From the NCBI GenBank assembly GCA_902810075.1, contig LR778135.1, positions 2,852,001-2,916,000 on the forward strand: a DNA stretch of 64,000 bases, given 5' to 3'. Below the pieces are notes generated by a model. The model saw nothing but the letters and a program-made list of their open reading frames with translations. It did no database searches and was not told where the DNA came from. Origin of the DNA: Ruminococcaceae bacterium BL-6. Lineage in GTDB: Bacteria; Bacillota; Clostridia; Oscillospirales; Acutalibacteraceae. The position numbers and the translations under genes were made by a program. Shown here in pieces: positions 23,832-31,759 of the stretch (the stretch's first letter is position 1; every line of letters begins with the position of its first letter).

Positions 23832-25123
23832 CAGTAGTACCAAAGCCGCCAAAGCTCGAACAGAAAAAGAAGGTCGCTGCGTATGCCCGCGTTTCCAGCG
23901 GTAAGGACGCGATGCTCCACTCGCTTTCAGCGCAGGTTAGCTATTACAGCAACCTCATACAGAACCACATTGACTGGCTGTACGTCGGTGTTTATGCTGA
24001 TGAAGCCAAAACCGGCACGAAAGGCAGCAGAGACAATTTCCAGCGGCTGATAGCCGACTGTCGCGCCGGAAAGGTCGATATGGTACTTACCAAGTCCATC
24101 TCCCGCTTTGCACGAAACACTGTTACTCTTTTACAGACGGTTCGTGAATTCAAGGCGTTGGGGGTGGACATTTATTTTGAAGAGCAGAACATCCATACGA
24201 TGAGCGGTGACGGAGAATTGATGATGACGATTCTCGCATCCTACGCACAGGAAGAGAGTCGTTCGGCCAGTGAAAATCAGAAGTGGCGCATCCGGAGAAA
24301 TTTCGAGGAAGGGATGCCTTGGAACGGCACTATCCTCGGATACAGCTACGAAAAAGGGAAATATGTAGTTGTCCCGGATGAGGCTGCACTGGTCAAGCTG
24401 ATTTTCGAATATTATCTCGATGGCCTCGGATACAACGCTATTGCTAATAGGCTGAATGCTGAGGGCTACAAAACTCGAAATGGTAAGTCCTGGTATCACA
24501 ATACGATTATGAAAATTCTTCGAAACTATACTTACACGGGCAATTTACTTCTTCAAAAAACCTACAGGGAAAACCATATTACAAAGAAAACGCTTGTCAA
24601 CCATGGCGAGCTCCCAATGTATCATGTGGAGAATGCTCACGAAGCAATCATCAGTCCGAAGACATTTGAAGCGGTTCAGTCTGAGATGGCTCAACGCGCA
24701 AAAAGGTTCAAAAAGGCGAATATTCCTAAGGCTGCGTATCCGTTTTCCGGGAAGCTGGTTTGCGGCATATGTGGTAAAAACTACCGACGCAAGGTTACAC
24801 ATACCGGTCCCGTCTGGATTTGCGGCACATACAACGCACTTGGCAAGGCCGTCTGCGCCTCAAAGCAGATACCGGAATCTACTCTGATGAGCATTACCGC
24901 AGAGGTCCTTGGCATTGACGATTTTAATGAACAAACCTTTGCTGATAGTGTGGCTCACATCCGAGTTTGCGCCGAGAATACACTGATTTACCAATTCAGA
25001 GACAGGACCGAGACCAAAATGCAGTGGAAAGACCGGTCTCGTAGCCAAAGCTGGACAGATGAAATGAAAGCCGCTGCCCGGCGGAAAAACCTTGAGAGGA
25101 GGAAAAACGAATGCCAAAGGTAA
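23816..25123 (+). CDS. Large serine recombinase 1
   Basis: The catalytic resolvase domain starts VAAYARVSSGKDAML, with the nucleophile in YARVSS and the helical region MVLTKSISRFARNTVTLLQT. A recombinase domain (YNAIANRLNAEGYKTRNGKS) and zinc ribbon (CGICGKNYRRKV ... WICGTYNALGKAVC) follow. At 435 aa it lacks the long C-terminal coiled coil present in its neighbour. Tandem recombinases of this kind integrate and excise mobile elements in Clostridia. It overlaps recombinase 2 by 13 bp. Confidence 0.95.
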   Translation: MPRIITVVPKPPKLEQKKKVAAYARVSSGKDAMLHSLSAQVSYYSNLIQNHIDWLYVGVYADEAKTGTKGSRDNFQRLIADCRAGKVDMVLTKSISRFARNTVTLLQTVREFKALGVDIYFEEQNIHTMSGDGELMMTILASYAQEESRSASENQKWRIRRNFEEGMPWNGTILGYSYEKGKYVVVPDEAALVKLIFEYYLDGLGYNAIANRLNAEGYKTRNGKSWYHNTIMKILRNYTYTGNLLLQKTYRENHITKKTLVNHGELPMYHVENAHEAIISPKTFEAVQSEMAQRAKRFKKANIPKAAYPFSGKLVCGICGKNYRRKVTHTGPVWICGTYNALGKAVCASKQIPESTLMSITAEVLGIDDFNEQTFADSVAHIRVCAENTLIYQFRDRTETKMQWKDRSRSQSWTDEMKAAARRKNLERRKNECQR

Positions 25124-26694
25124 CGGTAATACCGCCGACCATAAATCCGCTGACGCATTTGCCGTCAGCCACAGTAAGAAAGCGCCGCGTTGCCGGATAT
25201 GCTCGCGTTTCCACCGACAGTGATGAGCAGTTCACCAGCTATGAGGCGCAAGTCGATTATTATACCAAGTTCATTCAGTCAAAACCGGAATGGGAATTCA
25301 TCAAGGTTTATACCGACGAAGGCATATCCGGCACCAATACCAAGCACCGCGAGGGCTTCAAAACGATGGTTTCAGACGCGCTCGCCGGGAAAATTGACCT
25401 GATTGTCACCAAGTCGGTCAGCCGTTTTGCCCGCAACACCGTTGACAGCCTTGTAACTATCCGCAAGCTGAAGGAAAACGGCGTCGAGTGCTATTTCGAG
25501 AAGGAGGGTATTTACACCTTCGATGGCAAAGGCGAGTTGCTTATAACCATCATGTCTTCGCTGGCACAGGAAGAAAGCCGATCCATTTCTGAGAATATCA
25601 CATGGGGCCAGCGGAAACGCTTCTCGGACGGAAAAGTCAGTATGCCTTATAAACGTTTTCTCGGCTACAAGAAGGGAGAAAATGGCTACCCGGTTATCGT
25701 TGAAAAGGAAGCGTCTATTGTAAAACTCATTTATCGGCTTTTCCTTGATGGCAAAACTTCGTCTGGCATCTGTAAATACCTTGAAAGTGTAAACATTCCG
25801 TCGCCGGGCGGCAGCAGTAAATGGAGCAAAACAACGGTAGAAAGCATCCTTACCAACGAAAAGTACAAAGGTGATGCGCTTCTTCAGAAAAAGTTCACTG
25901 TGGATTTCCTGCAGAAGAAAATGAAAACCAATGAAGGTGAGGTTCCGCAATACTATGTTGAAGGCAGCCACCCGGCCATAATTGAGCCAGATGAGTGGGA
26001 CCATGTTCAGGCCGAATTCGTCAGACGTAAGCAGCTCGGACGGGCCTACAGCGGAAAGAGCGTACTTTCCACCAAACTGGTCTGCGCCGATTGCGGCGGA
26101 TACTATGGCCAGAAAGTGTGGCACTCTACCGACCGGTACCGCAGAGTAATATGGCAGTGCAACAGCAAATTTGATAACGAAAAGAGATGCGGCACCCCGG
26201 TCCTTGATACCGATACCATTCAGGCTATGTTCATCAAAGCATATAACCAGCTGATGCATAATCAAACGCAGGTAATTGCTGACTGTGAGCTCATGCGCCG
26301 GAGCCTGACGGACTTCGATGCCCTTGATGTAGAAATTGCCCACCAGCTTGAGGAGACCGAGGTCGTGGCCGAGATGGTCAAGGCTGTGGTTAAGGAAAAC
26401 GCTTCTACCGCGCAATCGCAGGATGGATACTTGAAAAAATACAACAACCTGAATAAGCGCTATGAGGATGCGGTCAGTAAACTCGAAAAACTGAAGGCCG
26501 AACGAACCTTGCGTCAACAGCAGGACAAGGCTATGTCACTGTTTATCCGAACGCTAAAAAAGAATCCGATGGTCCTCGACAAATGGGATGACACCATTTG
26601 GACGGTCATGGTGGAGAAAGGCATCGTCCATCGAGATGGACATATCACCTTCGTATTCTACAACGGAACTGAAATTGAGGTCGGAGCTGAATAG
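25111..26694 (+). CDS. Large serine recombinase 2
   Basis: The start follows GAGAGGAGG. The resolvase domain has RVAGYARVSTDSDEQFTSYE, TKSVSRFARNTVDSLVTIR and AQEESRSISENITWGQRKRF. The recombinase domain has KTSSGICKYLESVNIPSPGG, and the zinc ribbon CADCGGYYGQKVWH ... WQCNSKFDNEKRCG. A charged coiled coil occupies residues about 430-490. At 527 aa it is the full-length large serine integrase, normally encoded next to one attachment site. The right prophage end should therefore lie shortly downstream. Confidence 0.96.
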   Translation: MPKVTVIPPTINPLTHLPSATVRKRRVAGYARVSTDSDEQFTSYEAQVDYYTKFIQSKPEWEFIKVYTDEGISGTNTKHREGFKTMVSDALAGKIDLIVTKSVSRFARNTVDSLVTIRKLKENGVECYFEKEGIYTFDGKGELLITIMSSLAQEESRSISENITWGQRKRFSDGKVSMPYKRFLGYKKGENGYPVIVEKEASIVKLIYRLFLDGKTSSGICKYLESVNIPSPGGSSKWSKTTVESILTNEKYKGDALLQKKFTVDFLQKKMKTNEGEVPQYYVEGSHPAIIEPDEWDHVQAEFVRRKQLGRAYSGKSVLSTKLVCADCGGYYGQKVWHSTDRYRRVIWQCNSKFDNEKRCGTPVLDTDTIQAMFIKAYNQLMHNQTQVIADCELMRRSLTDFDALDVEIAHQLEETEVVAEMVKAVVKENASTAQSQDGYLKKYNNLNKRYEDAVSKLEKLKAERTLRQQQDKAMSLFIRTLKKNPMVLDKWDDTIWTVMVEKGIVHRDGHITFVFYNGTEIEVGAE

Positions 26695-26710
26695 GCTCCG
26701 GCTTTTTTTA
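26682..26710 (+). terminator. Terminator overlapping the recombinase stop
   Basis: CGGAGC/GCTCCG with a 7-nt loop that includes the TAG stop is followed by GCTTTTTTTA. Confidence 0.8.
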
Positions 26711-26879
26711 CTGATAAATAATTAAAAAGTGCACACGGTAACGACCTTTCGTTAAAAGGTTTAATCCGGAAAACATGAAACAGGCCCTTCGGCAGTGATT
26801 TGACCACCGCCGCAGAGCCTGTTTTCGTTAGAAAGTATTGAGGAAGCCTTGTAAATAGCCACTTTTTCAATAAAAAGCT
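26711..26879. other. Non-coding stretch expected to contain the right attachment site
   Basis: No gene is supported here. The stretch holds an imperfect hairpin (AACAGGC near 26775, GCCTGTT near 26817). As it follows the integrase gene directly, the attachment core is likely here or slightly beyond. It cannot be located because the left phage end is outside the window. Confidence 0.3.
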
Positions 26880-26920
26880 GAACGCCTATCCCGATACACA
26901 TTGTATCAAAATAGGCGTTC
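26880..26920 (-). terminator. 19-bp hairpin at the end of the truncated regulator
   Basis: GAACGCCTAT (26880-26889) pairs with ATAGGCGTTC (26911-26920), and the inner bases extend the stem to 19 bp with a 3-nt loop. On the minus strand it is followed by AGCTTTTTATT. Confidence 0.7.
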
Positions 26921-27046
26921 AGTTATGATCCGATTGACCTTCGATTTGGAAAGGTGCTGCTGCTGAGCGATTTCCTCCTGAGATAACCCCAATTCATAGT
27001 AAGCTCTTAAAATTTCGACAACGGTCTTCATTTTGATAGCGTCCAT
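26906..27046 (-). pseudogene. Truncated SorC/DeoR-like regulator (DNA-binding domain only)
   Basis: The ATG at 27046 follows AGGAGGAAAAT, a strong ribosome-binding site. The 46 codons read MDAIKMKTVVEILRAYYELG, LSQEEIAQQQHLSKSKVNRI, then TERLF and TGA. This matches the N-terminal helix-turn-helix of SorC-type sugar regulators, which normally continue for another 250-300 residues. The effector domain is absent. Either integration or excision beside the prophage removed it, or this is an unusual free-standing small DNA-binding protein. Confidence 0.65.
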
Positions 27047-27059
27047 AAGAAATTTTCCT

Positions 27060-27120
27060 CCTGCAGAAAATATCAGTTTCCTGTTTTTTAGCCTAATTAT
27101 AACATAATATTTTCTGCAGG
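27060..27120. repeat. 14-bp inverted repeat flanking the promoter of the truncated regulator
   Basis: CCTGCAGAAAATAT (27060-27073) and its exact complement (27107-27120) bracket a minus-strand TATAAT (27096-27101). The left arm includes the ribosome-binding site of the regulator fragment. This could be an operator or a large mRNA hairpin hiding the ribosome-binding site. Confidence 0.6.
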
Positions 27121-27281
27121 CCGCTGTCCGTGCCGTTCAAAGCGGAAAGCGATTCCATACAAAATGCATCCGAAAGCATGTTATATTCTATTTCAATCGC
27201 CTCATTTTATGGGTTTCATCACTAAAAATTGATATGACTTTGGAGCTCTATTTCGACAATTTTATCAACTGATTACAGTCT

Positions 27282-27313
27282 ATCATAGATTGAAATAAAT
27301 TTCAATCTATGAT
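27282..27313. repeat. 15-bp palindrome with 2-bp centre
   Basis: ATCATAGATTGAAAT (27282-27296), AA, then the exact complement (27299-27313). It is AT-rich and lacks a T tract. Candidate roles are an operator or a recombination site; the region around it (27121-27404) holds no supported gene. Confidence 0.5.
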
Positions 27314-27404
27314 ATTAATTTCACTAGTAAAAGATAGGACCTATTTTTTGTATCATTTAACAATTATTTCTCTCGTCAACTGGACAATCCTCCCGTCACG
27401 GATG

Positions 27405-27450
27405 AGGAAAGCCGAAGGGCCAGCTTTTAAACTGGCCCTTCGGCTTTCCT
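27405..27450. repeat. Perfect 19-bp hairpin in the intergenic junction
   Basis: AGGAAAGCCGAAGGGCCAG (27405-27423) and its exact complement (27432-27450) flank an 8-nt loop. It is probably a terminator or the remnant of a mobile element. A second hairpin, TTTTTAGGG/CCCTAAAAA, lies at about 27464-27495. Confidence 0.6.
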
Positions 27451-27580
27451 GTGATTCTGTTCTGTTTTTAGGGACACGGCGGTATCGCCCTAAAAAGTCA
27501 GCCGGCGGTTTCTGGCGGTGACCGGCCATTCCCCCGTAATTCTTCCATCCTCCGCCACCAGAGCACCGACTATTTCCTTC

Positions 27581-28255
27581 TTACACCGGTTTTACCTTTT
27601 TTTCCTTATTGAAGATTTCACGCTGTTTGTCAAATATGTACTGGATGATCTTGTCTTTCAGGCTGCTTTCCAGATTCACAAATTCCACCCTGTATCGATA
27701 TCCCTGCGTGTTCTCGCAGGGCCGCACATCCAGCACCTTTCCCTCCACGGTCATGAATATGTCCTTCAGGATCAGGCTGCACTGGATATGCTCCTCTTTT
27801 CTCAGCTCGGCTTCCGATTCGAAACGCATTCCGCCGCCGCTGAGATTCCGGGCCGTTCCCTGATACACGGATGCGCCGCCGGATTCCTCCTGCTCTTCCG
27901 GCTGCATCAGGCGTGCAAAGGTGAAATCAAAAGCGACGTCCAGCCTGTAGAAATCCCTTCTTTGGGTGCGTTCCAGATTGCGGATTTTGATCTGCATCAA
28001 ATACACTTTGTTCTGGGCCAGATATTTCGAGATCGTGCCTTTCGACCGATACAGTCCATCCTGGGCATAGAAGAGAAACTCATACTCATCCCCCGCGGGG
28101 AGCCTGACCAAGTCCCCCTTAAACATCGGCGTGTAGATGAGCAGACAGTCGCTCAAGATCGTGTCCACCCGGCTTTCATAAAAATGTTTTGACCCGTCTC
28201 TGGAGGTTCTGCCGATCGTAAGCTTATCACCGGGTTTTATGCTGGCTGATTCCAT
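27581..28255 (-). CDS. PilZ-domain c-di-GMP-binding protein, YcgR-like
   Basis: The preferred start at 28255 (MESASIKPGDKLTIG) follows AAAGGGGAAA; an upstream start at 28297 would add 14 residues. Residues 1-95 form a YcgR_N-like beta domain. The C-terminal PilZ domain has RTQRRDFYRLDV (the RxxxR switch) and ARNLSGGGMRFES (the [D/N]xSxxG motif), both intact, so it should bind c-di-GMP. It probably brakes motility or controls secretion. No flagellar genes are nearby, so the target is unknown. Confidence 0.88.
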   Translation of the reverse strand: MESASIKPGDKLTIGRTSRDGSKHFYESRVDTILSDCLLIYTPMFKGDLVRLPAGDEYEFLFYAQDGLYRSKGTISKYLAQNKVYLMQIKIRNLERTQRRDFYRLDVAFDFTFARLMQPEEQEESGGASVYQGTARNLSGGGMRFESEAELRKEEHIQCSLILKDIFMTVEGKVLDVRPCENTQGYRYRVEFVNLESSLKDKIIQYIFDKQREIFNKEKKVKPV

Positions 28256-28311
28256 GGATTTTTCCCCTTTCCCAGGATCCTGGATTTCAAAATGCAAACC
28301 GAGTTATCAGA

Positions 28312-28404
28312 GCATTTCCAACTAAGATGCAGAATTTGTTTTTGTTTCTCCCCCGCCTCCGGCAAAGGAGAACAAATCCGGGTTCACAATCAAAGTGGGA
28401 TTGC
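28312..28404. repeat. Dispersed palindromic intergenic repeat, copy A
   Basis: This is one of seven copies in 28-53 kb. The common plan is GCATTTCCARCTAAGATGC, AGAATTTGTTTCTGTTTCTC, a GC-rich hairpin (CCCCGCC...GGCGGGG in the best copies), then AACAGATCCGGATTCGCA and ATCATAAGTGGAATTGC. Here the hairpin arm is CCCCCGCCTCCGG. The copy lies upstream of the PilZ gene. Confidence 0.75.
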
Positions 28405-28932
28405 CCAGACCTCGTCTGAACAGTTCGGAGATTCCTCTTTTATTTTTAAAAAGCCTTCCAAAAATATACCCGATTTGAAAAGTCTGATTCGCTACGATCT
28501 TTTTTATTTTAATTATAAGCAGGGAAAATATGGCTGTCAAACTCCGGGATCCCCCCTAATTTCAATTCTTTAACAGAAAGCTGTTTTTCCCTGCCGCTCC
28601 GCCCCGCATAAGAAGGAAAGCGCGGTCCGGATTTTCATTTCATAAAACTGCCTGCTTTGTTTTGAAATAGAAATGGGAGAGGTCCGTTTTCCCCGGACTA
28701 CTCGCTCAACGCGGAAGCCTCTTCCGAACCACGGCCGGGGATTTTCGAACGACAAAAAGAAAGAGGGCCTGCCGCCTGATTTTCGGGCTGAAAGTCCTCT
28801 TTTTCCGCAATCCGCCCAAGCTTCGGCACCGCTGTGCTTTTGCGTGGAACACAGGTTTTTGATCCCATACATGGCGATCGGCAGCTCCTTGATGTTTCTG
28901 GCGGACTGACGCACTCCGCCGCCGATGATGAT
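28405..28932. other. No supported gene; degenerate intergenic region
   Basis: Frames in this 528-bp stretch have neither recognisable domains nor convincing ribosome-binding sites. A long imperfect hairpin, with GAGGGCCTGCCGCC and GAAAGTCCTCTTTTT arms near 28762-28805, resembles a terminator. The 3' part runs into the permease fragment at 28933 and may be its decayed upstream portion. Confidence 0.5.
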
Positions 28933-29130
28933 GAGACCTCTCTGGCCTATTCGGTCACGGTCGTGGAGATCCTAGGCAGGGCGAAGGTGCTGGCCTCCCA
29001 AGGCTACACCTACCTGGAAGCATACATCGACGTCGCGGTCATCTCCTGGGTGCTCTGCATCCTGTTCGAGAATCTATTTTATCTGATCGAAAAAAGGATC
29101 AAGCGCTTCCGCGCGGAAATCAAGGTTTGA
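28933..29130 (+). pseudogene. C-terminal fragment of an amino-acid ABC transporter permease
   Basis: The reading frame gives ETSLAYSVTVVEILGRAKVL, ASQGYTYLEAYIDVAVISWV, LCILFENLFYLIEKRI. This is the conserved end of HisM/GlnP-type permeases (K/D-TSLA...I/V...L...A........E.Y..V...Y). The preceding five or so transmembrane segments and a start are missing and nearby frames are broken, so only about 65 residues of a normal 220-residue protein remain. Confidence 0.75.
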
Positions 29131-29151
29131 CCGATATGGATACGCCCGACA

Positions 29152-29190
29152 AAAAAGGAACTGCCGCAATTCCTGCGGCAGTTCCTTTTT
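29152..29190. terminator. Bidirectional terminator
   Basis: A perfect 17-bp stem (AAAAAGGAACTGCCGCA and its complement) with a 5-nt loop serves the minus-strand nitroreductase and any transcript through the permease fragment. Confidence 0.9.
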
Positions 29191-29206
29191 GAGTTTATTT
29201 GTCCTT

Positions 29207-29704
29207 TTATCCAACAAAATGGACTCGGGCGGGATCATACCGGTCCTGCTGCCCGGTTTCTTTTGCGGCATACCCGCACGGGATGATCGCAAAAGCCTTC
29301 AGATGGGCCGGCAGATCCAAAATTTTGGAGACGGCATCCATCCGTTCCTTTACAGGCGCGATTCCGAGCCATACCGCCCCAAGGCCTTGATCGACCGCTT
29401 CCAGCAGAATATTTTCGCAGCATGCGCTCATATCGATCTGAACGCACTCCGCAAACCTCAGCCCTTCCGTCCGGTAGCACGGTACGACGGCAAAGGGCGC
29501 CTTTGCTGTGCACCCCGAATATGGGCTGGCGGAAGCCAGCTTTTCCAGCACGGCTTTCTCTTTCACCACATAAAACTCCCAGGGCTGCTGATTGCCCGCG
29601 GAAGGGGACGCCATAGCCGCCTTCAATAAGAGTTCGATCTTGCGGTCCTCTACTTTTTTGTCCTGGTACTCTCTTACGCTGACACGCTCAAAAATATTGC
29701 TCAT
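29207..29704 (-). CDS. Nitroreductase family protein
   Basis: The start at 29704 (MSNIFERVSVREYQ) follows CAGGAGGG. Family features: RVSVREYQDKKVED, AAMASPSAGNQQPWEFYVV, DMSACCENILLEAVDQGLGA, and a C-terminal FAIIPCGYAA. It should bind FMN and reduce nitro- or quinone-type compounds with NAD(P)H. At 165 aa it belongs to the short class. It is monocistronic, with a terminator 17 bp downstream. Confidence 0.92.
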   Translation of the reverse strand: MSNIFERVSVREYQDKKVEDRKIELLLKAAMASPSAGNQQPWEFYVVKEKAVLEKLASASPYSGCTAKAPFAVVPCYRTEGLRFAECVQIDMSACCENILLEAVDQGLGAVWLGIAPVKERMDAVSKILDLPAHLKAFAIIPCGYAAKETGQQDRYDPARVHFVG

Positions 29705-29819
29705 ACGGTTCCCTCCTGTCAAATTTTACCGGTCTTCTGTCTCTATACCGTTATGATAACAAAGAAAAGACGGCGTTTTCCATCGGAATCACAAACAGCC
29801 GGAAAATACATTCCCGGAT

Positions 29820-30377
29820 TTACGTTTTCATCCTCTTCCTCGTCTTTTCATCGATCATCGACCGGAGCTCTTTCAGGATATCGTTGTATTCGAAATATTC
29901 TTTGCCGTATTTCAGATTGAAGGAATAATCGAAATCAGGCGGATTGTCCCCCTGGCAATGCTGAAGGATCGTTTCCGCTTTGTCCAGCGCTTTCACCAGT
30001 TTCGCCTCCGGCGTCGAGCAATCGTTGTATTCGATCCAGATATCCATCAGCCTGCCGGCCTGCGGCTCCGGAAGAAGCGCAAAGGCGGACCGGGCCGCCC
30101 GGTATTCCGTCGCATACTTCTCTTCCTGATCAGGGCATAACGCGGCGGAAACATCGCCTTCCTCAATCTCGCCGATATCGTGGATGAGGCTCATCATCAA
30201 AACTTTGGACAAGTCCGCTTCGGGGAAGGAATCGGACAGGAGGCCGGCAAAAAGGGCAAGGCGCCAGGAGTGCTCGGCGGTGCTCTCTCTTCGTCCCTTC
30301 CCGGTCCAGGCCGTCCGGACGACCGATTTCAGTTTTTCCGCTTCCTCCATAAATGAGATCAGTTTTTTAATTTCCAT
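29820..30377 (-). CDS. HD-domain 5'-nucleotidase-like hydrolase (YfbR type)
   Basis: The start at 30377 (MEIKKLISFMEEAEKLK) follows GAGGAAGG. Metal-binding HD pattern: STAEHSWRLALFAGLL (His), MSLIHDIGEIEEGDVSA (HD) and later ALDKAETILQH (Asp). This matches the YfbR-type deoxynucleotidase group of 180-200 aa. It likely hydrolyses nucleoside monophosphates. It lies at the end of the minus-strand sugar locus but is probably independent of it. Confidence 0.88.
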   Translation of the reverse strand: MEIKKLISFMEEAEKLKSVVRTAWTGKGRRESTAEHSWRLALFAGLLSDSFPEADLSKVLMMSLIHDIGEIEEGDVSAALCPDQEEKYATEYRAARSAFALLPEPQAGRLMDIWIEYNDCSTPEAKLVKALDKAETILQHCQGDNPPDFDYSFNLKYGKEYFEYNDILKELRSMIDEKTRKRMKT

Positions 30378-30437
30378 TTTTCCTTCCTCTGAAACAAGGC
30401 ATATTTTCCTCGGCATTCCGTGGGCTGCCGGGCCATC

Positions 30438-31559
30438 CTAGCTTAACGTTTCAAAAAAATCTTTTACAAAATAAAGCGCGGCTCCCGTCGCCACAGACTC
30501 TATTTTGTTTTTGCACGGGATCAGATAGCTGGAAGTGTCCTCTCCAAACGGGCTTCTGGCATCCACCTTTCGATACAGGATCTCCATGTAATCCTTCATA
30601 TAGGCCCCTACATAGCCGCCCAGGATCACGGTACAGCCAAAGAGCATTCTGATATCGTTCACCGCCACGGCCAGGTAATCCAGATATTCATCCCACACCT
30701 TCCGCAGTTTTTCATCGCCCTGCTTCAGTCTGGTGAAAAACAGTTCCAGGTCGCAGTCGGCATAATTGGCCAGCCTCTCGGCGTTGCAATACGCGTCAAA
30801 GCAGCCTTTTTGTCCGCAGTAGCACGGTTTGCCGTCCGGGATCAGGTTCAGGTGCCCTATTTCCCCGCTGAATAAGCCGTCGCCCATATACACGCTGTCG
30901 TTCAGCAGAACGGACCCGCCCACGCTGTTGCATAAGCTGATATAGAACGCGTTGTGGATTTCGGACGACATCCAGATTTCCGAAAAGCCGGAAGCGTTGG
31001 AATCGTGGATCAGCTTCGTCGGAAACGGGATATATTTCGAAAAGTCCTCGCGGCTCATCCCGGTATTGTCAATGACCCTGCCGTCCACCACATAACCCTT
31101 TTCCTGATTGATCAGGCCCGGCATCGCGATCCCCACCCCCAGGATTTTCTTCCGGTCCAGCCGGGCGCTCTGTATGATGTCTTCCACCGCCTGTCCCAAA
31201 AGCTTTAAATATTCCTCATCCCGCCGGTAGGCCTTCCTTTGATAGATATATTTGACGACGTTCCCATCCAGATCGATCACGATGCTTTTGATATGATGTT
31301 TTGTAATATCCAGCCCGACCGCGACCTTCGCATCGGCAATATACGAGTAGGCGACGGGCTTTCTTCCGCCAGATTTATTGGCGACTTTACGGTCGGAGCT
31401 GATGAGGCCATGCTCCACCAGATATTCCAGGCTTTTTGTGACCGTAGGCAGGCTCAGCTGCAGATCGTGGCTGATTTCCTGCCGGGTGGCCAATCTCTTC
31501 TTCCGGATATATAAATAGATCTTTTTAAAATTGTTTTGCTTAATGTCAAAAATATTCAT
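30438..31559 (-). CDS. ROK-family transcriptional regulator
   Basis: The N-terminal winged helix (RLATRQEISHDLQLSLPTVT, KSLEYLVEHGLIS) is followed by a ROK domain: VGLDITKHHIKSIVIDLDG, LGVGIAMPGLI, NSVGGSVLLND, and the zinc motif CYCGQKGCFDAYC. At 373 aa it is full length. It is the last gene after a sugar ABC transporter and an SDR dehydrogenase on the same strand, so it probably represses that operon until a sugar or polyol binds. Palindromes upstream of the SDR gene are candidate operators. Confidence 0.93.
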   Translation of the reverse strand: MNIFDIKQNNFKKIYLYIRKKRLATRQEISHDLQLSLPTVTKSLEYLVEHGLISSDRKVANKSGGRKPVAYSYIADAKVAVGLDITKHHIKSIVIDLDGNVVKYIYQRKAYRRDEEYLKLLGQAVEDIIQSARLDRKKILGVGIAMPGLINQEKGYVVDGRVIDNTGMSREDFSKYIPFPTKLIHDSNASGFSEIWMSSEIHNAFYISLCNSVGGSVLLNDSVYMGDGLFSGEIGHLNLIPDGKPCYCGQKGCFDAYCNAERLANYADCDLELFFTRLKQGDEKLRKVWDEYLDYLAVAVNDIRMLFGCTVILGGYVGAYMKDYMEILYRKVDARSPFGEDTSSYLIPCKNKIESVATGAALYFVKDFFETLS

Positions 31560-31615
31560 TTCATCACCAGCGCCCCAGCGTATTTATGAATTCTTTTATT
31601 TATAACGATAACAAT

Positions 31616-31664
31616 TGCCAGCTAAGAGGAACAGATCCGGATTCGCAGTCATAAGTGGAATTGC
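31616..31664. repeat. Dispersed palindromic repeat, copy B (hairpin deleted)
   Basis: It keeps CCAGCTAAGA and then jumps to GGAACAGATCCGGATTCGCA and AGTGGAATTGC. The central GC-rich hairpin is missing, giving a half-length derivative between the permease and ROK genes. Confidence 0.7.
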
Positions 31665-31759
31665 TGTAAGATTGTAAAAAGTATATCATAAAACGATCTT
31701 ATTGAAAAGGAAATCTCTTCTGCCATCATAACATGGATGCAGCACCCGTACAAGCCATA

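Noticed and set aside
1..26700. Capsid-forming satellite (tail-hijacking) instead of defective prophage
   Set aside because: The lack of tail genes fits, but a family A polymerase module, a holin and a lysin stump point to a decayed full phage. It is kept only as an alternative.
26658..26870. A 70-codon minus-strand frame at the prophage end
   Set aside because: It overlaps the recombinase end and its terminator; no ribosome-binding site or similarity is evident.
28570..28914. A 114-codon minus-strand frame (with LCSTQKHSG)
   Set aside because: Composition is odd, it crosses a terminator-like hairpin and there is no recognised domain or ribosome-binding site, so it was left out as a gene.
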